A stretch of DNA of 64,000 nucleotides from Thioalkalivibrio nitratireducens DSM 14787. Lineage in GTDB: Bacteria; Pseudomonadota; Gammaproteobacteria; Ectothiorhodospirales; Ectothiorhodospiraceae. The stretch spans positions 3,100,001-3,164,000 of the forward strand of contig NC_019902.2 of NCBI RefSeq assembly GCF_000321415.2. Direction: 5' to 3'. Shown piece by piece: positions 53,474 to 62,882 of this stretch; within the stretch, counting starts at the first letter, position 1; each line of letters opens with the position of its first letter. The notes under the pieces were generated by a model. That model saw only the letters and a list, made by a program, of their open reading frames with translations, searched no databases and was not told the DNA's origin. A program made the position numbers and the translations under genes.

Positions 53474-54994
53474 TCAACCGGCGAGGCGCAGCACAGGAAC
53501 GAGCCCGAACCACAGCACGAAGGTCAGGGAAGCCACCATCAGTCCGTCGATGCGGCCAGGCGGGCTGTCCGATTCTAGGCGCCGGTACAGCAGCCAGCCC
53601 AGCCAGAAGGCATGCGGGACCGCGACCAAGGCCACACCCGCGTACGCGCCCGCGGCCAGGCCGAGCAGGTCCCAGATCAGGGCAGCGGCCGCCGCGAGCC
53701 CCGTGAAAACGATGGACAGCCACAGGGCATCCCGGTGCCCGAAGCGGACGGCCAACGTGCATTTGCCGGCCGCTGCATCGGCCTCCAGGTCCGGGATACC
53801 CGCGAGGGTGATCGAGGGCAGGATCGCGAGCAGCAGTGGCAGGCTCAGCAGCCACGGCAGCGGCTCCTGCCAGGGGCCGCCCAGGAACACGAAACCGCAC
53901 AGCATCACGCCGAGACTGTGGGTGACCGCCACATCGAGTTCGCCAAGGCCCCGGTAACTGAGCTTCAGCGGCGGTGCGGTGTACCCGATCGCCAGTACCG
54001 CCAGCACGACGAGCACCGCGAGCACGACCGGAAAGGAACCCGGCGTCAGGGCCAGCAACCCTGCCGCCGCTGCCGCGAAGGCCGCAAGGCTGAACACGAT
54101 ACCGGCCGCAACCTCGCGCCGGCTCAGCAAACCGTCCACCAGCACCCGCGATCCGCCCGTGAACGGACCGAAGAACCGGTTGCCGCGATCACTCGCGAAG
54201 TCCACCTGCTCGTTGATCAGCACAGTCGCGACCTCGAGCAGGAACAAGCAGAGATAGCCCAGCCAGAAGAGCGGGTTCCCGAAAACACCGCCGGCCGGGG
54301 CGGCGGCGAGCGCGCCGGCGGTGTAGGCGAGCCAAGTCATCGGATAGAACTGCAGCCGCAGGGCCCGAAACCAGGCGTCGGTCTTGTGCCGCAACCGTTC
54401 CGACGTCGTAACCCGGCCCTGTCGCAGCTGTTGTCCCTGGCGGCGGGCGCGTTCCAGCCATCGCTGGCGCTGCTCGGGACTGGAATCCCGAACCGGGCCG
54501 AAGACCAGCGAACGGATCGGGTCGATGCCACAAAAACCGAGCGTTGCACGCGCCATCGCGTTGCGCCCGGGCTGGCGATAGACCAGGCGGTGGATCAGCG
54601 GCGGCGTGTCCATGGTGGTGATCAACTGTGCCGAGCGCCCCCCCAACAACCCCTGATAGCCGGTGCCCCCCTCGCAGGTCCGGAACGCGAACCCGGGCGT
54701 GAATACCCGATCCAGGAACCCCTTCAAGAGCGCCGGCACGCTGCCCCACCAGGTGGGGTAGACGAACACCAGGTGCTCGGCCCAGACGATCAGCTCCCGT
54801 GCCTCTTGCAGTCCCGGCTCCAGCGCCTGCTGTGCTGGCGACTTCGCGCGTACATGCGGATCGAATGCGACCGCCGACAGATTGAGCTGCCGGACCTCGG
54901 TCGCCGCCTCGCGCGCCCCGCTGCTGAACGCCTGGGCCAACGCCCCGCACAGGCTCTGGTCGCGCGGGTGCCCGAGGATGATCAGAACCTTCAT
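53474..54994 (-). CDS. Flavodoxin-fold NAD(P)H oxidoreductase fused to UbiA prenyltransferase
   Basis: A single 506-residue frame with two domains. Residues 1-200 are an NQO1/MdaB-type flavodoxin fold: MKVLIILGHPRDQSLCGALA at the FMN phosphate site and YPTWWGSVPALLKGFLDRVF (79-98) around the flavin. Residues about 215-506 are a UbiA-type membrane prenyltransferase with motif 1 NEQVDFASD (N261, D265, D269), YTAPPLKLSYRGLGE and motif 2 DLEAD (D402, E404, D406). The first can reduce quinones; the second attaches a prenyl chain to an aromatic ring or makes a related lipid. A fusion suggests a reduced acceptor handed directly to prenylation. The ATG at 54994 starts the flavodoxin domain; the upstream open frame is not protein-like. 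Confidence 0.9.
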   Translation of the reverse strand: MKVLIILGHPRDQSLCGALAQAFSSGAREAATEVRQLNLSAVAFDPHVRAKSPAQQALEPGLQEARELIVWAEHLVFVYPTWWGSVPALLKGFLDRVFTPGFAFRTCEGGTGYQGLLGGRSAQLITTMDTPPLIHRLVYRQPGRNAMARATLGFCGIDPIRSLVFGPVRDSSPEQRQRWLERARRQGQQLRQGRVTTSERLRHKTDAWFRALRLQFYPMTWLAYTAGALAAAPAGGVFGNPLFWLGYLCLFLLEVATVLINEQVDFASDRGNRFFGPFTGGSRVLVDGLLSRREVAAGIVFSLAAFAAAAAGLLALTPGSFPVVLAVLVVLAVLAIGYTAPPLKLSYRGLGELDVAVTHSLGVMLCGFVFLGGPWQEPLPWLLSLPLLLAILPSITLAGIPDLEADAAAGKCTLAVRFGHRDALWLSIVFTGLAAAAALIWDLLGLAAGAYAGVALVAVPHAFWLGWLLYRRLESDSPPGRIDGLMVASLTFVLWFGLVPVLRLAG

Positions 54995-55277
54995 GGTCGT
55001 TCCACTGGTCGTACCCGACCCGGACGACGATAGAGAACATTCATCCGGACACGCAACAGATTCCTTCCAGCTCAACCCAGCTCGACGCCCGCTGCACCCG
55101 ACCTGCGGTCCCCGATCTCCACAGCGGCACCGTGCGCGGCACCCGCCCCCCCGTCCCACGGAACCCATGTCACGTGCAGGCATCGATCCGCCCACCGGCC
55201 GCCATCAACGCAGTGGTAACGACGCTTCTCTGGCCCCACACCCGTTGGACCCAGTGTCCAGAACGGGGCAGGCTCAG

Positions 55278-56177
55278 CTATCCAGCAACGGCAAGGACAG
55301 GATCCGGCCACATCGCCTCCTGTTGCTCCCGTTCTCGCGCCTTCTGGGACAGGTAGGTGTCGCGATCGAGTTCGCGCAATTGTTCCGCGTAGCGTTCGGT
55401 GAGTTCAAACCATCGCTCGAGTCGAGCCTGCAGGCGCTCGCTCTCCGGAACCTCGCGCGTCTCCAGGAAAGTCTGCAACGCGAGATAGAACCGCATCACG
55501 TTACGCTCGATCATGCCCCGCAAACCCCCGATCAGTTCGCCGTCCTCGTCCCGACTGAAACCGACACGCTCCGCACCGACACTGCCAAGATAGACGTCCA
55601 TCGCCAGCCGTGTGGTGCCTCCGATACCGAGCGAATACTGGAACTCGAGTAGCGTGCGGTTCCCGTCGATCGGCACCGCGGTCAGATCCATCGCGAAGTC
55701 ACGCGTGCCGTGAGGCCCGTCGTCCCCGTGCAGCCCGATCTCGAGCCGGTGCTCGGTCGCCTCGATCACCTCGAAATCCAGATCCAGCCCCGTCACATCG
55801 TCCGGAGTTTCGAACTCTTTGCGGCCAATGTAGATTCGCAGGGACACGCCCGGATCCCGTTGCTCGAAGACGCACGCCTTCACATTCAGGTGGAGAAAGA
55901 TGATCTCGCACCAGTTCCCGGCCGAACCGAGCGCTTCGGACACCGTGCCGAAGGATTCATCCACGACCGCCCGTATCTCGCCCCGAGGGGTACTGTCGTC
56001 ATCAGTGGAATCAACGGCTATGGGCGCATCCAGGGGCGATGCGTCGATCCGTTCCAGGGTTTCCGCCACACGCTCGTGCAACGGCACGCCGCCGTCTGCC
56101 ATGGCAGCCTGCAATCCGTACAGTACTGCGAGAAGCAAGCCGACCCAGAACCACCACGTCGTGATGCGCAATTCCAT
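55278..56177 (-). CDS. Hypothetical exported protein
   Basis: A 299-residue protein with a signal or anchor (about 7-27). A mostly beta domain (about 70-215) includes WCEIIFLHLNVKACVFEQ and LLEFQYSLGIGGTTRLAMDV. A helical end follows, with IERNVMRFYLALQTFLETRE and ERWFELTERYAEQLRELDRD. The beta part resembles lipid-binding START-like folds in outline, but I cannot name the family. Codon use is normal for the region. It lies just downstream of the CheR gene on the same strand. Confidence 0.75.
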   Translation of the reverse strand: MELRITTWWFWVGLLLAVLYGLQAAMADGGVPLHERVAETLERIDASPLDAPIAVDSTDDDSTPRGEIRAVVDESFGTVSEALGSAGNWCEIIFLHLNVKACVFEQRDPGVSLRIYIGRKEFETPDDVTGLDLDFEVIEATEHRLEIGLHGDDGPHGTRDFAMDLTAVPIDGNRTLLEFQYSLGIGGTTRLAMDVYLGSVGAERVGFSRDEDGELIGGLRGMIERNVMRFYLALQTFLETREVPESERLQARLERWFELTERYAEQLRELDRDTYLSQKAREREQQEAMWPDPVLAVAG

Positions 56178-56222
56178 ATCCCGCGCCTCCGTGGGCCCGA
56201 TGCCTTTTTTAGACCCGGTGCA

Positions 56223-57107
56223 TCAGCCATGCGATCCCGTACCCTGCGCCCTACCCCCGGCGGGATCCGGCGGGCAGGCAGCAATGCCGGTGCGGGGCCT
56301 TCGATAAAGTGACTGCCCTTCCGGGATCACCGCGAACCCCGGCGTGCCCTCCGGCAGGCGTTCATGTGCGCCCAGCAACAGGACGCCAGCCGGCCGGAGA
56401 CGCTCGTACATCGCCCGCGCCACCTCCCGCTGCAGCGCGGGCTCGAAATACGTGAACGCGAGATTGCGGCAGAGGATCAGATCGAACGGGCCCGCGTCCA
56501 GCGGTGTGCGCACATCGTGGCAGCGCAGGATCACCGGAGCGGTGAAAACTGGTGCGAGGCAGAAGCATCCGTCATGCGTCTTAAAGGCGCGCGAGCGCCA
56601 GCCTTGCGGCAGATGGCGGATCGAACTCCACGGATAACAGGCGTCGGCGGCCCGCTGCAGCAGTCCGTCATCGGTGTCGGTAGCGAGGATCTCCAGGTTC
56701 AGTTCCGGGAAGCGTCCCGCGAGTTCCAGATGCCAGGCGATGGACAGGGTGTAGGGTTCCTCGCCCGACGCGCAGCCGGCACACCAAACTCGGAGTTCGC
56801 GGGCCCGGCGCGCAACCGCCGTTCGGGCCAGTTCGGGCAGGATCCGCTCGACAAGCACCTGAAAGACCCGCTGGTCGCGATAGAACCGGGTGACCGTGAT
56901 CCGGCACAGTGCATCGAGTACACGCCACTCCTCCGGGTGCCGGTCCAGGTAGTGGCGGTAGGCCGCGGCGTCCTCGCAGGAGAGCTGCGACATCCGTCGC
57001 TCGATGCGCTTGCAGGCCTGCCTGCGTACGCGCCGAAAGCCCGGCCAGCGCAGCCGCATGCGCGGTAGCGCCCACTGGAGAAAGGCGACGCAGTCCGGAT
57101 CCTTCAT
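56223..57107 (-). CDS. CheR-type methyltransferase
   Basis: A 294-residue protein with the CheR two-part fold. The N-terminal helical part has CRITVTRFYRDQRVFQVL, and the SAM domain has LRVWCAGCASGEEPYTLSI, LEILATDTDDGLLQRA and FDLILCRNLAFTYFEPALQ. CheR methylates glutamates on chemoreceptors or acts in other regulatory systems. No other chemotaxis genes are present here, so this may serve a stand-alone pathway. The start ATG at 57107 gives the family length. It is divergent from the CapA gene. Confidence 0.88.
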   Translation of the reverse strand: MKDPDCVAFLQWALPRMRLRWPGFRRVRRQACKRIERRMSQLSCEDAAAYRHYLDRHPEEWRVLDALCRITVTRFYRDQRVFQVLVERILPELARTAVARRARELRVWCAGCASGEEPYTLSIAWHLELAGRFPELNLEILATDTDDGLLQRAADACYPWSSIRHLPQGWRSRAFKTHDGCFCLAPVFTAPVILRCHDVRTPLDAGPFDLILCRNLAFTYFEPALQREVARAMYERLRPAGVLLLGAHERLPEGTPGFAVIPEGQSLYRRPRTGIAACPPDPAGGRAQGTGSHG

Positions 57108-57247
57108 GTTCGTTTCACCGGTGTGCGGTGCCCCTCCAGACGGCGCCCGACTGTCCCGTCTGACTGGAACAGCGCGGCCTGCACCCCGAGTCTGACACCG
57201 GTTTGCCACGGCCGCGATGCACCAAGAGCGCGAGTCCAGGATGCCGG

Positions 57248-57254
57248 CTACACT
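57248..57254 (+). promoter_or_regulatory. Possible -10 box CTACACT before CapA
   Basis: CTACACT lies 31 bases before the preferred CapA ATG at 57286, the same spacing seen at several other genes in the window. Confidence 0.35.
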
Positions 57255-57285
57255 GAATACAGGCAAGGCAGCGGTGGACGGCGCC

Positions 57286-58455
57286 ATGGAACACCGCTCT
57301 GGATCCCGATTCGGGATACCCGGGATCCCGCCGGACCATACCGTCACGCTATTCTTCTGCGGCGACGTAATGACCGGACGGGGCATCGACCAGGTTCTGC
57401 CCCATCCCGCAAGTCCCGAACTCTACGAGGACTATGTACGTAACGCCCGGGACTATGTGGATCTGGCGACCGCCGCTCATGGCGAAATCCCGGCGCCAGT
57501 CGGTTTCGACTACATCTGGGGCGACGCACTGGGCGAACTGGCCCGATTCCGGCCTTCGGTCCGGCTCATCAACCTGGAAACGAGCATCACTCGCCACTCC
57601 GTCCCTTGGCCGGGCAAGGCGATCCACTACCGCATGCACCCGGGCAACGCCCGCTGCCTGCAGCCGGCTGGAATCGACTTCTGCGCGCTGGCCAACAACC
57701 ATGTGCTGGACTGGGGCCACGAAGGCCTGCGCGAAACCTGCCGCGTGCTGGACCGCATGGGCATCGCCCATGCGGGCGCGGGCGCCAACGAATTGTCAGC
57801 GAGCCGGCCCGCGTGCGTGCAGCCGGGTCCGGGCGCGCGGGTGCTCATCTGGAGCATCGGGCTTGCCGACAGCGGGATCCCACGCGAGTGGGCCGCACGC
57901 GACGAACAGGCCGGTGTGTGGCGCGCAGGCAACGCGCGGGAGGGCGCCGAGGCGCTGGTCCAGCAGATCGGCTCTGAAAAGCGTCCAGGTGATCTGGCCG
58001 TGGTGTCAGTGCATTGGGGCAGCAATTGGGGTTACCGGATCCCGCGGGAGCACACGATCCTCGCCCGCCGGCTGATCGATGCCGGTGCCGACCTGATCCA
58101 CGGACACTCGTCCCACCATATCCGGGGCATGGAACTCTACCGGGGGCGGCCGATCCTGTACGGCTGCGGCGACTTCATCAACGACTACGAGGGACTCCGG
58201 GGCTACGAGTCCTTTCGCCCGGACCTGGCCCTGATGTACTTCTGCCGCTTGGCTCCGGCCGATGGCCGTCTGCTCCGCTTCTGGATGACACCCATGCGAA
58301 GGGAACGCTTTGCGTTGCACCGGGCCAATGAAGAAGCGAGCCGATGGCTGGAGGATGTCCTCAACCGGGAGCGCCGCGGGGATGCTCCGCCTTTCACCCG
58401 GGACGAGGAAGGCCGGCTGCAGTGGGTGCGGGACGCAGTCGCCCGACAGGGCTGA
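57286..58455 (+). CDS. CapA family metallophosphatase-like protein
   Basis: A protein of about 389 residues with the PGA_cap/CapA fold. Metal-site motifs run in order: FFCGDVMTGRGID, NLETSIT, CALANNHVLDWG, VVSVHWGSNW, HGHSSHHIRGMELYRG and YGCGDFINDYEG. These give the D, N, E and H ligands of a calcineurin-like phosphoesterase. CapA-type proteins are tied to poly-gamma-glutamate capsules, but many act elsewhere; no capB or capC is nearby. The start is uncertain: 57217, 57241 and 57286 are in frame. The last has GGTGGA at good spacing and a CTACACT box upstream. Confidence 0.85.
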   Translation: MEHRSGSRFGIPGIPPDHTVTLFFCGDVMTGRGIDQVLPHPASPELYEDYVRNARDYVDLATAAHGEIPAPVGFDYIWGDALGELARFRPSVRLINLETSITRHSVPWPGKAIHYRMHPGNARCLQPAGIDFCALANNHVLDWGHEGLRETCRVLDRMGIAHAGAGANELSASRPACVQPGPGARVLIWSIGLADSGIPREWAARDEQAGVWRAGNAREGAEALVQQIGSEKRPGDLAVVSVHWGSNWGYRIPREHTILARRLIDAGADLIHGHSSHHIRGMELYRGRPILYGCGDFINDYEGLRGYESFRPDLALMYFCRLAPADGRLLRFWMTPMRRERFALHRANEEASRWLEDVLNRERRGDAPPFTRDEEGRLQWVRDAVARQG

Positions 58456-58736
58456 TACCGATCCATCGCGGTCCGCATGACCCCGCAGCCGAAAGAGATC
58501 CGGGATCCACGGCAGAGCGGCCGTGCCGGGAACCATTCGCCGCCCCCAATCCCTGCAGAGAGGCCTATACTCGAAGTTACCACTGCCGGAGCGGGCATCG
58601 CACCGGTTCCCAGTGAACCTTGGGACATCGCTTCGGCCGATCTGCGATGCGCATCGAAACCAGATCGCCGATCGGTTGCGGGCGTACCCAGCAGACCCGC
58701 CCTGGTGTCGAGTCACTATGATTTCGGGAGGCCCCC

Positions 58737-59108
58737 ATGGCAGCCACCGTGACCGCCAACCTATCCGATAACCTGCACCGTGCCCTCGAGGAGCACGACC
58801 TCAATCTGCTGCTCAGCCTCTATGCCGACGATGCAGACCTGCGCGTGATCGACCAGCGCCATCCGCCCAGCACGCCCCTGGAGCTGCACGGCAAGGAGGC
58901 GATCACCAACTACTTCCGAGAGATCTTCGAGCGGCCGCTGACCCATCGCATCGAGGAGGAGGTCGTGGCAGACGACCACATGGCCTTCACCGAAGCATGC
59001 GAGTATGCGGACGGAATGCGCGTGTTCTGCTCGGCCATGATGCAACTGCGCGACGGCAAGATCGTGCGCGAAGTGGACGTTCAGGCCTGGGACGAGACGA
59101 CGCACTGA
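58737..59108 (+). CDS. NTF2/SnoaL-like protein
   Basis: A 123-residue protein with the cone-shaped NTF2 fold: HRALEEHDLNLLLSLYADDA, ELHGKEAITNYFREIF, then HMAFTEACEYADGMRVFCSA and LRDGKIVREVDVQAWDE. Such proteins are isomerases, cyclases or binding domains; the role here is not known. GGGAGG lies five bases before the ATG. It stands alone, with a hairpin after its stop. Confidence 0.85.
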   Translation: MAATVTANLSDNLHRALEEHDLNLLLSLYADDADLRVIDQRHPPSTPLELHGKEAITNYFREIFERPLTHRIEEEVVADDHMAFTEACEYADGMRVFCSAMMQLRDGKIVREVDVQAWDETTH

Positions 59109-59117
59109 GCCACAACA

Positions 59118-59142
59118 CAGGGGCTCCGCCCCCGGGCCCCTG
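59118..59142 (+). terminator. Hairpin after the NTF2-like gene
   Basis: CAGGGGC and GCCCCTG form a 7-base GC stem starting ten bases after the stop. There is no U-run, so termination would be weak or factor-assisted. Confidence 0.45.
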
Positions 59143-59553
59143 TACGCACCCTGGTCAGCCCCAAGGCCTGAGTACCGACCGGGCATCACGCGCAGTTCAA
59201 GATGAACTGTTCATGCCCGGTGCACCCCGGTCGACGCGCAGCGGCTGGTCTACCACCTCCCCAAACCGGGTCGGGATGGGCGCACCTAGCAGCCTGTCGC
59301 CGCTGGAGCTCGTCGGCCGCATCGCCGCGCTGATTGATTCCGCCACCCCGACAGCATCGCCATCGCGACTCGGGCGTGCTCGCCCCCAACTCGCCCCTGC
59401 GCCCAGCTCGCGCCGGAGTACGAGCACGACCAGCGGGTATCCTGGTAAAGCGGCCCGCCGAGAGCGAGAACCAGGCGTTCGCATGAAAACGCCCCCGGAA
59501 CCTTTCGCTTGTGCGCCAGGCCGTGCGAATCCGTGGGCAGATGGAGGACGGTC
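59143..59553. other. Intergenic region before the LapA gene
   Basis: About 410 bases. It contains CTAGCAGCCTGTCG at 59286-59299, also found in the 27361 hairpin. No gene is seen. Confidence 0.45.
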
Positions 59554-59793
59554 ATGCGTTACGTGAACATTTTCCTCATCATTCTCCTCACTGTGGCGGT
59601 GCTGGTTTTCACCCTCCAGAACCTGACCACGGTGACCGTTCAGTTTCTCACGCTACGGCTTACGCTACCCCTCGCCGCCCTGATCATCCTCGTATACTTC
59701 CTGGGCATGCTTACCGGCGGCGCTGTCGTATCCCTGATCAGGTCCTGGCTCCGCGGATCCTCCGGACAACCCTTTGAAAAGGTGAGCAAATAG
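59554..59793 (+). CDS. LapA family (DUF1049) small membrane protein
   Basis: A 79-residue protein with two membrane helices (about 4-23 and 40-64), the second ending FLGMLTGGAVVSLIRSWLRG. The layout and FTLQNLTTVTVQFLTLRLTL match the LapA/DUF1049 family, which works with LapB in controlling lipopolysaccharide synthesis in E. coli. lapB is not adjacent. GGAGGA seven bases before the ATG supports the start. Confidence 0.88.
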   Translation: MRYVNIFLIILLTVAVLVFTLQNLTTVTVQFLTLRLTLPLAALIILVYFLGMLTGGAVVSLIRSWLRGSSGQPFEKVSK

Positions 59794-59933
59794 GGGAGCA
59801 CGGAAACGGTGATATCCGGTACGCGGTCATCGATGGGGCGGGGTCCATGCGGAATGATTCGACATATAGCTGAGCCCGTCCACAGCAGCGGGTCCGCGCG
59901 CCCAACAAACTCCAGCGCTCGCTCGATCGATCG

Positions 59934-60950
59934 ATGAAATGCTCAGCACCTCGCCGTATAGTCGTTGCCACGTCGTGGCTGATTCCGCTGTTCGCCCTGG
60001 CTATGGCGGGAGGAGCCTACTGGATGATGTTTCAGATGCCGGGAGAATCCTACCAGGGAACACCTCCGCCGCTGAAAGCCGACGGGCAGATGCTGCGCGA
60101 GCGTCTGCAGGAACACGTCCGGATGCTGGCGGACGAGATCGGCGAGCGGCACTACTGGCAGCCCGAACGCCTGCACGCGGCGGCAGATTACATCGCCCGA
60201 ACCTTCCGGGAAGCGGGGCACAAACCGATCCGCCATCGGGTACCGGCGTGGGATCAGGAATTCCACAACATCGAGGTGCAGCTGCCGCACGACGGTGTCG
60301 CCAACGAGATCCTCGTGATCGGCGCGCACTACGACACGGTGCGCGGCACTCCCGGAGCCGACGACAATGCCTCCGGCGTCGCCGTGCTGCTCGAACTGGC
60401 CCGCCTCCTGCGGGATACGGAGCTGGGCCGATCCGTGCGCCTGGTCGCCTTCGCCAACGAGGAGGCGCCGTTTTTCGGCAGCGCGGCCATGGGCAGCCTG
60501 CACTACGCGCGGCAGGCTCGGGAAAGGGGCGACGACATCGTGGGCATGATCTCGCTGGAGATGGTGGGCTATTACAGCGACGAACCCGACAGTCAGTCGT
60601 ACCCGCCGCTGCTCGGGCATTTCTACCCCGACCGCGGCAATTTCATCGCCTTCGTCAGCAACCTGCGATCGCGCGGACTCGTCCGCCAGACCATCCAGGC
60701 GTTCCGCGAACACGCTGACGTTCCCTCCGAGGGGCTCGCCGCGCCGGAACTGATCCCGGACATCCTTCGTTCGGATCATTGGGCATTCCAGCAGATGGGT
60801 TACCCGGCGATCATGCTCACCGACACCGCCAACTTCAGGAATCCGGCCTATCACGGGCCGCACGATACCCCCGACCGCCTGGATTACGAAACCATGGCCC
60901 GACTGACCGCCGCGCTGGCCCATGCCGTCGAGACGATGAGCCAGCGCTGA
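59934..60950 (+). CDS. M28 family zinc aminopeptidase
   Basis: A 338-residue protein with an N-terminal membrane anchor (about 10-32) and one M28 peptidase domain. Zinc-site residues are in order: GAHYDTVRG (H132), GADDNASG (D144), FANEEAPFFG (E176, E177), SLEMVGYY, and YHGPHDTPDRLDY with the last histidine. It should remove N-terminal amino acids from peptides in the periplasm. All the usual ligands are present. It follows lapA on the same strand after about 140 bases. Confidence 0.92.
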   Translation: MKCSAPRRIVVATSWLIPLFALAMAGGAYWMMFQMPGESYQGTPPPLKADGQMLRERLQEHVRMLADEIGERHYWQPERLHAAADYIARTFREAGHKPIRHRVPAWDQEFHNIEVQLPHDGVANEILVIGAHYDTVRGTPGADDNASGVAVLLELARLLRDTELGRSVRLVAFANEEAPFFGSAAMGSLHYARQARERGDDIVGMISLEMVGYYSDEPDSQSYPPLLGHFYPDRGNFIAFVSNLRSRGLVRQTIQAFREHADVPSEGLAAPELIPDILRSDHWAFQQMGYPAIMLTDTANFRNPAYHGPHDTPDRLDYETMARLTAALAHAVETMSQR

Positions 60951-61439
60951 GACCCAAGGCCGCCTGGCTTGTTGACCGACGCGCAAGTCTGTCAGGACGC
61001 GATCTCCGCCGGCATGGTCCACTTCGACGCGCTCCGGTTGAATCCCTCGCCTTCGCGCGAAGAAAACGCCCAGGCACACGTGACGAATGCTTCCTGCCCA
61101 TGAAAACGCTGGATCCCGCCGCGCTGCGGGCGACCCACGAGGGCGAGTACGACGCCACGGGGCGAACGTACGGCTGCACGATGCGCACTGGGCGTGGTCG
61201 GAACTCCAGCGCATGGCTGAAACCTGCCGCGCGAAGCCGGAGGACACCCATCGCCCTCAGCGTTGATTGGCAAAGCGTTCGGCCCATTCATGGATGCTCT
61301 CACGCGAACCTCTGTTCGACTGTGCCCGCTATTCGGCTTGACGCAGGGTGTCAGCCACCTGTCGGATCCCGCCCGCCGCGTCTTAGGAGCGGTCAAGGGC
61401 TACACTCGCACGCATCGAAGGCAGGAACGGAGCGATGCC
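60951..61439. other. Intergenic region with a coding-like relic
   Basis: About 490 bases. Near 61150-61266 one plus frame reads like a real protein tail (LHDAHWAWSELQRMAETCRA) before a stop, perhaps the end of a lost gene. A CTACACT box at 61400-61406 lies 33 bases before the next start. Confidence 0.35.
61400..61406 (+). promoter_or_regulatory. Possible -10 box CTACACT
   Basis: CTACACT lies 33 bases before the acyl-CoA dehydrogenase ATG; no clear -35 is seen. Confidence 0.35.
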
Positions 61440-62882
61440 ATGCCTCCCGTGCTCAGCGCTTCACCCGCCCGGCTCCTCGACCACTGGCTGGGCGCGGATG
61501 GTCTCTCTCCGGCGCTGGCCGAATACGAGCGCTGGTTCCACCAGCGGGGTCTCGCGATCTCGGCCGCATTGGACCGGGCGGGCACGCCGGGGCTTTGCAT
61601 GTACGATCGCTTCGGCCAGCGCGAGGACCGGGTTCTGTATCCTCCGGAGTACCGGGATCTGCTCGACCGCGGGTACGGCCTGGGCGTGGTCGCGCGCGCC
61701 AGCGATGAGCGCACACTGATGCCCGGGTACCGCATCGGGTACGTCACTGCGTTCTTCGATGCGGGCCTGTACTGCCCGTACACGGTCTCGCTGGGAACCC
61801 TGGTGGCGGTGCTGAAGTATGCGTCGCCGGCGTTGCGTGACCGCACCCTGCCGCAGCTCGCGGGCCGCGAAAAGGGTTTCTGGCAGGGAGCGACCTGGAT
61901 CACCGAGGCCGGTGGTGGATCGGACATCGGGGCCCATGTTCGGACCCGTGCCGAACGGGTCGCCGACGGCTGGCGGCTGACCGGGGACAAGTACTTCGCG
62001 AGCAACGTCGGCGCGGAGGTCGCGGTGGTGGCGGCACGCCCCGCGGGTGGCTCCGACGGGGTCCGCGGTCTCGCCCTGTTCCTGGTACCCCGCAGACGCG
62101 CCGACGGGAGCCTGAACTACCGGATCCGGCGCCTGAAGGACAAGATCGCGACGCGGTCGGTGCCGACCGGCGAGGTGGAACTGCAAGACGCGGAGGCGTC
62201 GCTGCTGGGCGAGCCGGGCCAGGGAATCTACCTGATCATGGAGGTACTGAACGTGTCGCGGGTGGCGAACAGCGTGGCGAGCGTTGCGCTGATGCAGCGT
62301 GCGATCGCCGAGGCACGCGCGTTCGCCGAACGGCGGGTGGCCTTCGGCCGCCCGCTGCTGGAGCAGCCCTTGCTGGACCGGCAGATGCGTGAACGCCAGA
62401 ACTCCCTGCGTGCCTGCTTCGGACTGGCCTGGGAATCAGCACGGCAGCTGGACCGGGTATGGCAGGAGCGTCCCCCGTACTCGGAACGTCACCGGATGTT
62501 CCGGCTGATCGCCCACCTGGCCAAGTACTGGACCGCTGAACAGGCGATCCGCACGGCCCAGTGGGCAATGGAGGTGCACGGCGGTGCCGGCGTATTGGCC
62601 GATTACGGCATCGAGCGACTGCTCCGGGAGGCGATGATCCTCGCAATCTGGGAAGGCTCGCCGCACCGCCAAATGCTCGACGGGCTCGAGCTGATGGCCC
62701 GGCATCGGGCCCACGAGGGCCTGTTCACGCAGCTCGGCCATCCACCCGGCACCGATCGCCTGCGGGCGACGATCGAGCATCTGTTGAACCGGGACCAGGC
62801 CGAGCGCGAAGCTGGGGTCGAACCGGTCTTCCGGGAACTGGCGGCCTGGACCGCCGAGGCGCTCGCGCCACCCCCGGCGTGA
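61440..62882 (+). CDS. Acyl-CoA dehydrogenase, AidB-like
   Basis: A 480-residue flavoprotein. ATWITEAGGGSDIGAHVRTR and LTGDKYFASNVGAEVAVVAA form the FAD and substrate pocket, and NVSRVANSVASVALMQRAIA and EARAFAERRVAFGRPL lie in the long helices. MEVHGGAGVLADYGIERLLR and ILAIWEGSPHRQML hold the end of the FAD site and the catalytic-glutamate region. Length and the ITEAGGGSDI form match AidB-like members rather than fatty-acid beta-oxidation enzymes, so the substrate is uncertain. GGAG lies before the ATG at 61440. Confidence 0.9.
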   Translation: MPPVLSASPARLLDHWLGADGLSPALAEYERWFHQRGLAISAALDRAGTPGLCMYDRFGQREDRVLYPPEYRDLLDRGYGLGVVARASDERTLMPGYRIGYVTAFFDAGLYCPYTVSLGTLVAVLKYASPALRDRTLPQLAGREKGFWQGATWITEAGGGSDIGAHVRTRAERVADGWRLTGDKYFASNVGAEVAVVAARPAGGSDGVRGLALFLVPRRRADGSLNYRIRRLKDKIATRSVPTGEVELQDAEASLLGEPGQGIYLIMEVLNVSRVANSVASVALMQRAIAEARAFAERRVAFGRPLLEQPLLDRQMRERQNSLRACFGLAWESARQLDRVWQERPPYSERHRMFRLIAHLAKYWTAEQAIRTAQWAMEVHGGAGVLADYGIERLLREAMILAIWEGSPHRQMLDGLELMARHRAHEGLFTQLGHPPGTDRLRATIEHLLNRDQAEREAGVEPVFRELAAWTAEALAPPPA

